DNA of 12,554 nucleotides from an uncultured Lachnospiraceae bacterium (GTDB lineage: Bacteria > Bacillota > Clostridia > Lachnospirales > Lachnospiraceae). How positions within the stretch are numbered: position 1 is the first letter of the stretch; every line of letters begins with the position of its first letter. Both the position numbers and the translations under genes were made by a program. Location: assembly GCA_902783295.1 (NCBI GenBank), contig CACZQT010000438.1, positions 1-12,554 on the forward strand, given 5' to 3'. Below the pieces are notes generated by a model. The model was given only the letters and a program-made list of their open reading frames with translations, did not search any database and had not been told where the DNA came from. Below, piece by piece: positions 6,579 to 12,554 of this stretch.

Positions 6579-7675
6579 AAGCACTGGGAATCATTTTAGC
6601 AGGCGGAAATAACAAACGCATGAAGGAACTGACCCACCGGCGCGCCATCGCGGCCATGCCTATGGCCGGCAGCTTTCGTGCCATTGACTTTACCTTAAGC
6701 AACATGAGCCATTCCGGAATCGGAACTGTGGCAGTGGTTGCCCAGTACAGCTCCCGTTCCCTGAACGAGCATTTAAGCTCTTCCAAATGGTGGGATTTCG
6801 GCCGGAAGCAGGGCGGACTGTTCCTCTTCAACCCGACCATCACTCCGGAGAACAATGACTGGTACCGCGGCACGGCGGATGCTATTGCCCAGAACCTGGA
6901 ATTCCTGTACCGCAGGCATGAACCCTACGTGGTAATCGCCTCCGGCGACGGAATCTACAAACTGGACTATAATGATGTGATCGACTTCCATACTTCGCAT
7001 GATGCGGATATCACCGTCGTCTGCAAGGATCTGCCGGAAGACGCGGATGTAAGCCGCTTCGGCGTGGTGCGTACAGATGAGAACGGCCGTATCCTTGACT
7101 GGGAAGAGAAGCCCGTTGCTTCCACGCTCCGCACCATTTCCACCGGCATCTATGTGATCCGCCGCAGGCTGCTGATCAGCCTGATGGAGCAGTGCATCGA
7201 GATGGAATGGACCGACTTCGTACGGGACGTCATCATGCGCCAGAAGAATGTGAAGAAGATTCTGGCATATAAGCTGGAAAGCTACTGGACGAATATCTCC
7301 AATGTGGCAGCTTATTATGCAGCAAATATGGATTTCCTGAAACCGGAGATCCGCAAGCATTTCTTCCGGGATTACCCTGCCATCCAGACGAAGGTGGATG
7401 ATTACGCGCCGGCTAAGTACAATTCCGGCAGCAAAGTCGTCAACAGCCTGGTTGCGAACGGTACGATCGTGAACGGCGAAGTGGAGAATTCCATTCTCTT
7501 CAGCAAAGGCTTCGTCGGCAAGAACTGCAAAATCAAGAATTCGATTATCTTAGGGGAAGCGTATATTTCGGACGATGTGGTTCTGGAGAACTGCATTGTG
7601 GAAGCCAGAACCAATATTCCGGCAGGAACCGTATATAAGGGAACGCCGGATGCCATTAAAATCGTAACCGAATAG
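6575..7675 (+). CDS. glgD: GlgD, regulatory-type subunit of ADP-glucose pyrophosphorylase
   Basis: A 366-residue paralogue of the preceding gene product, sharing its nucleotidyltransferase and beta-helix layout. In Bacillota, GlgD pairs with GlgC in a heterotetramer and raises its activity while being inactive or nearly so alone. Here the nucleotide loop is degenerate: AGGNNKRM at 9-16 in place of AGGQGSRL, and the KPA motif is lost (RAIAAMP at 23-29). The Asp in SGDGIYKLDY (D125) and the Lys in EEKP (K179) remain. This pattern supports a regulatory rather than catalytic role, as known for the family. Translation is coupled to glgC through the four-base ATGA overlap. The C-terminus, from about 290, is a short beta-helix. 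It is followed by 47 bases and then spoVG. Confidence 0.96.
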   Translation: MKALGIILAGGNNKRMKELTHRRAIAAMPMAGSFRAIDFTLSNMSHSGIGTVAVVAQYSSRSLNEHLSSSKWWDFGRKQGGLFLFNPTITPENNDWYRGTADAIAQNLEFLYRRHEPYVVIASGDGIYKLDYNDVIDFHTSHDADITVVCKDLPEDADVSRFGVVRTDENGRILDWEEKPVASTLRTISTGIYVIRRRLLISLMEQCIEMEWTDFVRDVIMRQKNVKKILAYKLESYWTNISNVAAYYAANMDFLKPEIRKHFFRDYPAIQTKVDDYAPAKYNSGSKVVNSLVANGTIVNGEVENSILFSKGFVGKNCKIKNSIILGEAYISDDVVLENCIVEARTNIPAGTVYKGTPDAIKIVTE

Positions 7676-7689
7676 GTGCGGAAAGCAAC

Positions 7690-7718
7690 CCTGTCTGGAA
7701 TATACGCTGGACAGGAGG
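7690..7718 (+). promoter_or_regulatory. Stem overlapping the spoVG ribosome binding site
   Basis: CCTGTC (7690-7695) is complementary to GACAGG (7710-7715), and the second arm contains the first half of the AGGAGG ribosome binding site (7713-7718). The stem is six base pairs plus a possible wobble pair, with a loop of about 14 bases. With a TTG start only four bases after AGGAGG, this suggests low or controlled translation of spoVG. The pairing is seen; the regulation is inferred. Confidence 0.4.
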
Positions 7719-7722
7719 CTGT

Positions 7723-8004
7723 TTGAACATTACAGAAATACGCATCCGGCTGATTCGTCAGCCAAGGGGCGGCGTGGTCGCTACTGCGGCTATAACCATT
7801 GACCATGCGCTGGCCGTGCATGATATTCTGGTAGTAGAAGAAGGAGACCGGCTTTTCCTGGCAATGCCAAGCCGGCGGTGTGCGGATGGTCTGTACCGTG
7901 ATCTGGTGCATCCCATCCGGCAGGAATCCCGGCAGGAACTGACCAGAGCTGTACTGGCTGCTTACCGGAAAGAGTGTCTCCGGCAGCGCGCGGAAGCCAT
8001 CTGA
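7723..8004 (+). CDS. spoVG: SpoVG family nucleic-acid-binding regulator
   Basis: A 93-residue protein matching SpoVG along its length: MNITEIRIRLI at the start, then ITIDHALAVHDILVVE, LFLAMPSRR and YRDLVHPI, the last being the family hallmark. SpoVG proteins are small site-specific DNA/RNA-binding regulators affecting sporulation septation in Bacillus, and virulence or wall genes elsewhere. The start is TTG at 7723, four bases after AGGAGG; no ATG or GTG fits the conserved N-terminus. It is the third gene of the glgC-glgD operon, 47 bases after glgD, and is followed by a strong terminator. In B. subtilis spoVG neighbours the gene for GlmU/GcaD, which is also a sugar nucleotidyltransferase, so this context is suggestive. 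The C-terminal residues after about 85 are family-variable. Confidence 0.94.
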   Translation: MNITEIRIRLIRQPRGGVVATAAITIDHALAVHDILVVEEGDRLFLAMPSRRCADGLYRDLVHPIRQESRQELTRAVLAAYRKECLRQRAEAI

Positions 8005-8023
8005 GGATGGCATATGAAAAACA

Positions 8024-8071
8024 AAAAGACCGGCATCGGAAACCAGATTCGGTTTCCGATGCCGGTCTTTT
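8024..8071. terminator. Bidirectional intrinsic terminator between spoVG and gap
   Basis: The arms 8024-8044 and 8051-8071 are perfect reverse complements of 21 bases around a six-base loop (AGATTC). The left arm begins AAAAGACC and the right arm ends GGTCTTTT, so each strand reads a GC-rich stem running into T residues. It terminates the rightward glgC operon (20 bases after the spoVG stop) and the leftward gap transcript (about 50 bases after its stop). Confidence 0.92.
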
Positions 8072-8091
8072 GCGCGGATAATAAATAAAAT

Positions 8092-8205
8092 CAGCCTTCT
8101 TATCTGGCTTCTTTTTCAGGCTTATTTGGCTTCTTTTTCAGCCTTCTTGGCTTCTTTTTCAGCAGCCTTCTTGGCAGCTTCTTTGGCAGCCTTGGCTTCA
8201 GCCTT
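8092..8205 (-). repeat. Degenerate 21-22 base tandem repeat at the gap 3' end, crossing the stop codon
   Basis: GGCTTCTTTTTCAG occurs on the + strand at 8106-8119, 8128-8141 and 8149-8162, with CAGCCTTCTT-type sequence between and around copies (one more at 8092-8101) and decayed copies up to about 8205. The copy spacing is 21 bases inside the reading frame and 22 across the stop. The gap stop codon (8124-8122) falls inside the array, so one copy lies beyond the end of the protein and in a shifted frame. Confidence 0.7.
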
Positions 8206-9219
8206 CATGTCCTCGTTGGCAATGTACTGCACCAGGTCGATGCACTGATTGGAATAACCCCATTCATTGTCGTACCAGGCAATCAGTTTTACGAAGGTAT
8301 CGTCCAGCATGATGCCGGCCTTTACATCGAATACGCAGGTCTGGAAGTTTCCGCGAAGGTCGGAGGAAACGATCTCATCCGTATTGTATTCGATGATGCC
8401 CTTCATGTAGGTCTGGCTGGCATGTTCTACAGCTTCGCAGATTTCTTCGTAGTTGGTGGGCTTCTTCAGCTGTGCTGTGAGGTCTACTACGGAAACATCG
8501 CTGGTGGGAACACGGAAGCTCATACCGGTCATCTTGCCCTGCAGTTCGGGAATAACCAGGCCGACGGCTTTGGCAGCACCGGTGGTGGAAGGAATGATGT
8601 TGTTGAAAACGGAACGGCCGGTCCGCCAGTCACGTCCGCCGTTGGAGTCGACGGGCTTCTGCTTGGAGGTGGAAGCGTGGATGGTGGACATCAGGGCCCG
8701 CTCGATCCCGAAGGTATCGTTGATGACCTTCGTCAGAGGAGCCAGGCAGTTGGTGGTACAGGAAGCGTTGGAAACAATCTTCATGGAAGGATTATAGGTC
8801 TCGTTGTTGACACCCATAACGAAGGTGGGGAAGCCTTTATCCTTGCCGGGAGCGGTCAGGATAACCTTCTTGGCGCCGCCGTTAAAGTGCATGGCGCAGT
8901 CTTCCAGAGTACGGAATTTACCGGTGGATTCAATGATGTACTCGGCACCGGCGGAAGCCCAGTCGATCTTGGAAGGATCGTCCTCGGAGAAGACCTTGAT
9001 CTTCTTGCCGTTGACGACCAGTTCCGTATCTGTGGCACGTACTCTGCCTTTGAAACGACCGAAAACGGAGTCATATTCCATCTGATACGCCATACGTTTG
9101 ATATCCGCGCTGCGCAGGTTGATGGCACAGACTTCGATGTCCGTATCACGCTCTTCCAGGATTCGCATGATAACACGGGCAATACGTCCAAAACCGTTAA
9201 TACCTACTTTTACCAGCAT
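8122..9219 (-). CDS. gap: Glyceraldehyde-3-phosphate dehydrogenase with Lys/Ala/Glu-rich tail
   Basis: Type I GAPDH, oxidising and phosphorylating glyceraldehyde-3-phosphate to 1,3-bisphosphoglycerate in glycolysis. The 365 residues include the Rossmann loop NGFGRIAR (8-15), the active site SNASCTTNC with nucleophile C154, catalytic H181, the segment beginning NNIIPSTTGAAKAVG (206-220) and WYDNEWGYSNQ (315-325). Two features are odd. First, the Asp that normally follows Asn at the end of the second beta strand and selects NAD is replaced (I33-N34-L35-R36), so cofactor preference may differ. Second, residues about 338-365 form a low-complexity Lys/Ala/Glu tail absent from typical GAPDH of about 335 residues. 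ATG 9219 follows AAGGAGAAGG (complement of 9226-9235). It has its own promoter and shares the terminator at 8024-8071. Confidence 0.96.
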   Translation of the reverse strand: MLVKVGINGFGRIARVIMRILEERDTDIEVCAINLRSADIKRMAYQMEYDSVFGRFKGRVRATDTELVVNGKKIKVFSEDDPSKIDWASAGAEYIIESTGKFRTLEDCAMHFNGGAKKVILTAPGKDKGFPTFVMGVNNETYNPSMKIVSNASCTTNCLAPLTKVINDTFGIERALMSTIHASTSKQKPVDSNGGRDWRTGRSVFNNIIPSTTGAAKAVGLVIPELQGKMTGMSFRVPTSDVSVVDLTAQLKKPTNYEEICEAVEHASQTYMKGIIEYNTDEIVSSDLRGNFQTCVFDVKAGIMLDDTFVKLIAWYDNEWGYSNQCIDLVQYIANEDMKAEAKAAKEAAKKAAEKEAKKAEKEAK

Positions 9220-9251
9220 AATTTACCTTCTCCTTTCGGTGGAAATCCGAT

Positions 9252-9261
9252 CCACATGTGG
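9252..9261. promoter_or_regulatory. Palindrome at the gap transcription start
   Basis: CCACATGTGG is a perfect ten-base palindrome lying four bases downstream of the gap -10 box, over the expected transcription start. This is a common position for a repressor operator. No regulator is assigned. Confidence 0.4.
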
Positions 9262-9265
9262 TTTT

Positions 9266-9294
9266 ATTATAATAGAAGGAAGAAAAAAATGCAA
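9266..9294 (-). promoter_or_regulatory. Sigma-A promoter of gap
   Basis: On the minus strand TTGCAT (complement of 9289-9294), a T-rich 17-base spacer and a perfect TATAAT (complement of 9266-9271). The expected start is near 9259, giving a short leader of about 40 bases with the ribosome binding site near its end. The strength fits an abundantly made glycolytic enzyme. Confidence 0.87.
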
Positions 9295-9330
9295 GGGATA
9301 GAATCACGGGTTCACAGGTCCAAAGGTTTG

Positions 9331-9380
9331 TATTTTCATCTCACAGGAAATTCTTCTGGATTTCCTGTGAGATGAAAATA
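9331..9380. repeat. 50-base perfect palindrome upstream of mfd
   Basis: The arms 9331-9351 and 9360-9380 are perfect 21-base reverse complements (the first begins TATTTTCATC) around an eight-base loop TCTTCTGG. The outer ends are A/T-rich, so transcription in either direction yields a stem running into the T-containing half of the arm, but no separate T-run follows. It lies between the divergent gap and mfd promoters, where no transcript needs ending unless read-through occurs. It probably forms a dispersed repeat together with the adjacent stems; this is inference. Confidence 0.7.
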
Positions 9381-9397
9381 CTCCGTGTCGATGCGCA

Positions 9398-9469
9398 GGT
9401 GCGCGTAAAGGTATTTTGCCGGCGAAACCGGCCGCGCACCGCGCGAGAGTTTCGCGAAGGCGAAACTCT
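9398..9469 (+). other. Multi-stem structured element between gap and mfd
   Basis: Three stems are visible. GGTGCGCG (9398-9405) pairs perfectly with CGCGCACC (9433-9440) and encloses an inner stem GCCGG (9418-9422) with CCGGC (9428-9432). A third stem pairs 9446-9455 (AGAGTTTCGC) with 9460-9469 across a GAAG loop, followed by TTCTT. With the palindrome at 9331-9380 this makes four helices in about 140 bases, in a 365-base stretch (9295-9659) without a gene. It may be part of a repeat element or an unrecognised RNA; I recognise no known family. Confidence 0.5.
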
Positions 9470-9545
9470 TTCTTGATGAACCTGGTTCGCTGGCGGGCGG
9501 TAAGGCACAATGCCTGCAGCATCACAGTTCCTCCGGTAATGCCGG

Positions 9546-9575
9546 TTGACAGGCCGGCGCGGATTGGGGTATAAA
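9546..9575 (+). promoter_or_regulatory. Candidate sigma-A promoter of mfd
   Basis: A perfect TTGACA (9546-9551), an 18-base spacer and TATAAA (9570-9575). The start would be near 9582, leaving a leader of about 80 bases before ATG 9660. It lies just after the structured element. Confidence 0.75.
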
Positions 9576-9659
9576 TGGAGAACAGCCTGTGAACAGCACG
9601 TGGAATCATTCCCTCGTGCTATTTGCTGCAGCAGGAAGGATCATGGAAAGGAGGATGTT

Positions 9660-12554
9660 ATGGCGGTGAATTTTACGGCTCCGCTGAAGGAGCTGGTCCA
9701 GGTTGAAGAACTGAAAACAGGACTGAACCGCGGCCTGGGACCGCTGATGGTTACGGGATGTGTGGAAAGCCAGAAGGCGCACCTGATCTGTGCCCTGACA
9801 GAAGAATGCCCCCTGACCCTGATCATTACCTATAATGAAGTACAGGCCAGAGAACTTCTGGAAGATATTTCCTGTTTCAGGGATGATGTATTTCTGTATC
9901 CGGCCAAGGACGTCCTGTTTTTCCAGGCAGACATCCAGGGAAATCTGCTGGCGAAAGAACGTATGGCAGTTATCCGGCAGATTCTGGAAGAAAAAAAGGG
10001 CACCATCATCACGACAATCGACGGCTGCCTGGACCGGATTGCTTCGCCGGAAGAAGTGTACCGGCGGCAGGTAAAAATGAAGGTGGGAGATTTCCTGGAT
10101 CTGGCAGCCATCAGCCGGCGTCTGACGGAGCTGGGGTATGAAAGAGAATACCAGGTAGAAGCCAGCGGGCAGTATTCCGTCCGCGGCGGTATTCTGGATA
10201 TTTTCCCGTTGACTGAACAGAACCCGGTCCGGATTGAACTCTGGGGGGATGAAGTAGATTCCATACGCTGGTTCGATGCTGAAAGCCAGCGGTCTCTGGA
10301 GAATCTGGAAGAAATCCACCTGTACGGGGCAGATGAAATGCCGGAAGTGGTGGACGGAAAGTACGTTTCCGCCGTGTCCATCCTGAGCTATTTTGATGAG
10401 GAAGCAGCCATCCTTCTGGACGAACCGGCCCGGCTGACTGAAAAAGCCCTGGCGGTTTCCAAAGAATTCCAGGACAGTATGCAGATGCGCCTGGAAAAGG
10501 GCTTCCGAAGCGATGAGCCGACGCCGGAGCTGATGGAGGTGGATGAGGTCTGGGAAATGCTGAACCGTCCGCGGTCCGTTCTGGTCAGCGGCCTGGAGCA
10601 GAAAAGCGGCATCTTCCGCCCGAGAAAAAGCTATACGGTACAGGGGAGAACGACAGCCAGCTATGCCGGGAATTTTGAAGGCATGATCCATGATCTGCAG
10701 ATCTGGAAAAGGGACGGCTGGCGGGTGATCCTGTTGTCGGATTCCCGCACAAGGGCGGAGCATCTGGCGGAAAGCCTGCGGGAATATGAACTGAATGCTG
10801 TTTTTTCCGGCCGGGAAGAAGCCAGGATTCCGCTGCCCGGACAGATTCTGACGGCTGCCGGGAGCGTCCGCAAAAGTTTTGAATATCCGGAGATCCGGTT
10901 CGCCGTCATTTCAGAGGGAGATCTGCTGGGCGGGAACCGCCGGAAAAAGAAAAAACCCCGTTTTTCCGTGGGAAAAGGCCTTCGTTCCTTTGAAGAACTG
11001 TCTGTCGGCGATTATGTTGTACACGAAAACCACGGAATCGGCGTTTATCAGGGCCTGGAAAAAGTGGAGGTAAGCGGCATCTCGAAGGATTACCTGAAGA
11101 TTGTGTACGGCGACGGCGGAATTCTGTACGTGCCGGTTACAAAAACAGACCTCATTCAGAAATATGCGTCATCGGATACCGGCCAGGCACCGAAACTGAA
11201 CAAACTGACCGGAAACGAATGGCATAAGACAAAGACACGGGTCCGGCACGCGGTGAAGGACATCGCTGCCGACCTGGTGAGGCTGTACGCCAGGAGGCGG
11301 GATGCCAGCGGTTTCGTGTACAGTCCGGATACAGTCTGGCAGAGGGAATTTGAGGAACGTTTCCCCTTCGAAGAGACGGAAGACCAGATGAAGGCCATCG
11401 ATGCCTGCAAGGCGGATATGCAAAGCACGAAGATCATGGACCGCCTGATCTGCGGGGACGTAGGCTACGGGAAAACGGAAATTGCCCTGCGGGCAGCCTT
11501 CAAGGCTGTCCAGGACGGGAAGCAGGTAGCCTATCTGGCGCCGACCACCATACTGGCGCAGCAGCATTACAATACCTTTCTGCAGCGGATGAAGGATTAT
11601 CCGGTAGGCATAGAACTGCTCTGCCGTTTCCGCTCCCCTGCGGAGCAGAAAAAATCTCTGGGCCTTTTGAAAAAAGGCGCTTCGGATATCGCCATCGGAA
11701 CACACCGCCTGCTGAGCAAGGATGTGCAGTTCAAGGACCTGGGGCTGCTGATTATCGATGAGGAACAGCGTTTCGGGGTGGCGGATAAGGAAAAGATCAA
11801 GCAGATGAAGGACACGGTGGATGTCCTGAGCCTGACGGCCACACCTATCCCGCGGACACTGCATATGAGCCTGGTGGGGATCAGAGACATGAGCGTACTG
11901 GAAGAGCCGCCCATGGACCGTCAGCCAATCCAGACCTATGTGATGGAATACAACGAGGAACTGGTACGCGAAGCCATCCAGAGGGAACTGTCCCGCAGCG
12001 GCCAGGTGTACTATGTCTATAATAAAGTAAAAAGTATTCAGGACATGACGGCGCGCATCCAGTCGCTGGTGCCGGAAGCCGTGGTGGCGTATGCACACGG
12101 CCAGATGAAGGAAAGGCAGCTGGAACAGATCATGTTGGATTTTGTCCAGGGAGATATTGACGTCCTGGTTTCCACAACCATCATTGAGACGGGACTGGAT
12201 ATTTCCAATGTGAATACCATCATTATTCACGACGCGGATCGCTTTGGGCTGGCACAGCTTTACCAGCTTCGCGGCAGGGTAGGACGTTCCACCCGCTCCG
12301 CCTGCGCTTTTCTGATGTACCGCCGCGATAAGATGCTGAAGGAAACGGCGGAAAAGAGACTGGCTGCCATCCGGGAATACACGGAACTCGGCAGCGGTAT
12401 CCGCATCGCCATGCGGGACCTGGAACTGAGAGGTGCCGGCAACATCCTGGGTGCGGAGCAGTCCGGTCATATGGAAGCCGTGGGCTACGATCTGTACTGC
12501 AAGCTCCTCGGGGAAGCCGTGCAGGAGGTCAAAGGAGAGAAGACAGAGCAGGAA
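9660..12554 (+). CDS. mfd: Transcription-repair coupling factor Mfd (partial, open at the window end)
   Basis: Mfd removes RNA polymerase stalled at DNA damage and recruits UvrA for nucleotide excision repair. An uninterrupted frame of 965 codons runs off the right edge; complete Mfd is about 1150-1180 residues, so roughly the last 200, including the C-terminal regulatory domain, are missing. Domains in order: UvrB-like N-terminal module (about 1-320), a linker domain, the RNA-polymerase-interacting domain (SVGDYVVHENHGIGVY at 448-463), then the RecG-like translocase with Walker A GDVGYGKTE (599-607), motif II DEEQ (700-703), motif VI QLRGRVGRS (869-877), and the TRG translocation motif region (about 915-950, including LRGAGNILG from 923). 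No frameshift is seen. ATG 9660 follows AGGAGG (9649-9654) by five bases. In many Bacillota the gene for peptidyl-tRNA hydrolase precedes mfd; here the upstream neighbour is divergent gap. Confidence 0.97.
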   Translation, partial: MAVNFTAPLKELVQVEELKTGLNRGLGPLMVTGCVESQKAHLICALTEECPLTLIITYNEVQARELLEDISCFRDDVFLYPAKDVLFFQADIQGNLLAKERMAVIRQILEEKKGTIITTIDGCLDRIASPEEVYRRQVKMKVGDFLDLAAISRRLTELGYEREYQVEASGQYSVRGGILDIFPLTEQNPVRIELWGDEVDSIRWFDAESQRSLENLEEIHLYGADEMPEVVDGKYVSAVSILSYFDEEAAILLDEPARLTEKALAVSKEFQDSMQMRLEKGFRSDEPTPELMEVDEVWEMLNRPRSVLVSGLEQKSGIFRPRKSYTVQGRTTASYAGNFEGMIHDLQIWKRDGWRVILLSDSRTRAEHLAESLREYELNAVFSGREEARIPLPGQILTAAGSVRKSFEYPEIRFAVISEGDLLGGNRRKKKKPRFSVGKGLRSFEELSVGDYVVHENHGIGVYQGLEKVEVSGISKDYLKIVYGDGGILYVPVTKTDLIQKYASSDTGQAPKLNKLTGNEWHKTKTRVRHAVKDIAADLVRLYARRRDASGFVYSPDTVWQREFEERFPFEETEDQMKAIDACKADMQSTKIMDRLICGDVGYGKTEIALRAAFKAVQDGKQVAYLAPTTILAQQHYNTFLQRMKDYPVGIELLCRFRSPAEQKKSLGLLKKGASDIAIGTHRLLSKDVQFKDLGLLIIDEEQRFGVADKEKIKQMKDTVDVLSLTATPIPRTLHMSLVGIRDMSVLEEPPMDRQPIQTYVMEYNEELVREAIQRELSRSGQVYYVYNKVKSIQDMTARIQSLVPEAVVAYAHGQMKERQLEQIMLDFVQGDIDVLVSTTIIETGLDISNVNTIIIHDADRFGLAQLYQLRGRVGRSTRSACAFLMYRRDKMLKETAEKRLAAIREYTELGSGIRIAMRDLELRGAGNILGAEQSGHMEAVGYDLYCKLLGEAVQEVKGEKTEQE

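Noticed and set aside
8106..8162. CRISPR-like spacing of 14-base repeats
   Set aside because: The copies lie inside the gap coding tail, the intervals are only 7-8 bases and also repeat-derived, so this is a coding tandem repeat.
8422..9375. + strand frame opposite gap
   Set aside because: Antisense shadow; Gly/Val-rich translation without domain features, and it runs through the gap promoter.
9446..9474. Hairpin followed by TTCTT as a terminator
   Set aside because: The T-run is short and interrupted, and the only rightward gene nearby starts downstream; kept as part of the structured element.
9606..10763. Long minus-strand frame opposite mfd
   Set aside because: It is the antisense shadow of a clear Mfd reading frame, with no motifs of its own.
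11169..12470. Second long minus-strand frame opposite mfd
   Set aside because: Antisense of the conserved helicase motifs; the coding strand is unambiguous.

Overview
The window looks like chromosomal DNA of a spore-lineage, moderately GC-rich member of the Clostridia, most likely Lachnospiraceae. The evidence is a clostridial-type GlgC/GlgD pair, SpoVG, a YhaO/YhaN-like nuclease pair, AGGAGG ribosome binding sites and sigma-A promoters with 17-18 base spacers. The family assignment is inferred from gene types, not from a database search. Nearly all of it is core genome. I see no transposase, phage gene, CRISPR array, rRNA or tRNA.

Layout. Bases 1-644 hold no gene I can support; they contain a 68-base near-perfect palindrome (30-97) and purine-rich sequence. 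A consensus promoter (645-673) drives a membrane-anchored family 18 glycoside hydrolase (711-2396, +). This converges on, and overlaps by 14 bases, a leftward two-gene unit: an SbcD/YhaO-like metallophosphoesterase (5092-4043, TTG start) followed by a YhaN/SbcC-like ATPase (4017-2383) with a membrane hairpin in its middle. Back-to-back promoters at 5163-5239 separate this unit from a rightward operon glgC-glgD-spoVG (5304-8004). That operon makes ADP-glucose for glycogen and carries the RNA/DNA-binding regulator SpoVG at its end. A bidirectional terminator (8024-8071) is shared with the leftward gap gene (9219-8122), which encodes a GAPDH with a Lys/Ala/Glu-rich C-terminal tail. Bases 9295-9659 hold a strong palindrome, a multi-stem element and the mfd promoter. 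The last 2.9 kb is mfd (9660 to the window end), the transcription-repair coupling factor, open at the right edge and lacking its C-terminal portion.

How the genes relate. glgC, glgD and gap belong to central sugar metabolism: glycogen precursor supply and lower glycolysis. The YhaO/YhaN-like pair and Mfd belong to DNA repair. The GH18 enzyme probably acts on the cell wall or another extracellular amino-sugar polymer. Three genes here (GH18, YhaO-like, YhaN-like) have long in-frame upstream extensions that would mislead start calling; promoter and ribosome-binding-site positions rule out the first two, and gene overlap argues against the third.

The window shows no clearly novel multi-gene system. 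The most unusual points are the GAPDH tail with its repeat running past the stop codon, the loss of the usual NAD-selecting Asp in that GAPDH, the transmembrane hairpin in the small SbcC-like ATPase, the placement of spoVG behind two nucleotidyltransferase genes, and two structured intergenic elements.
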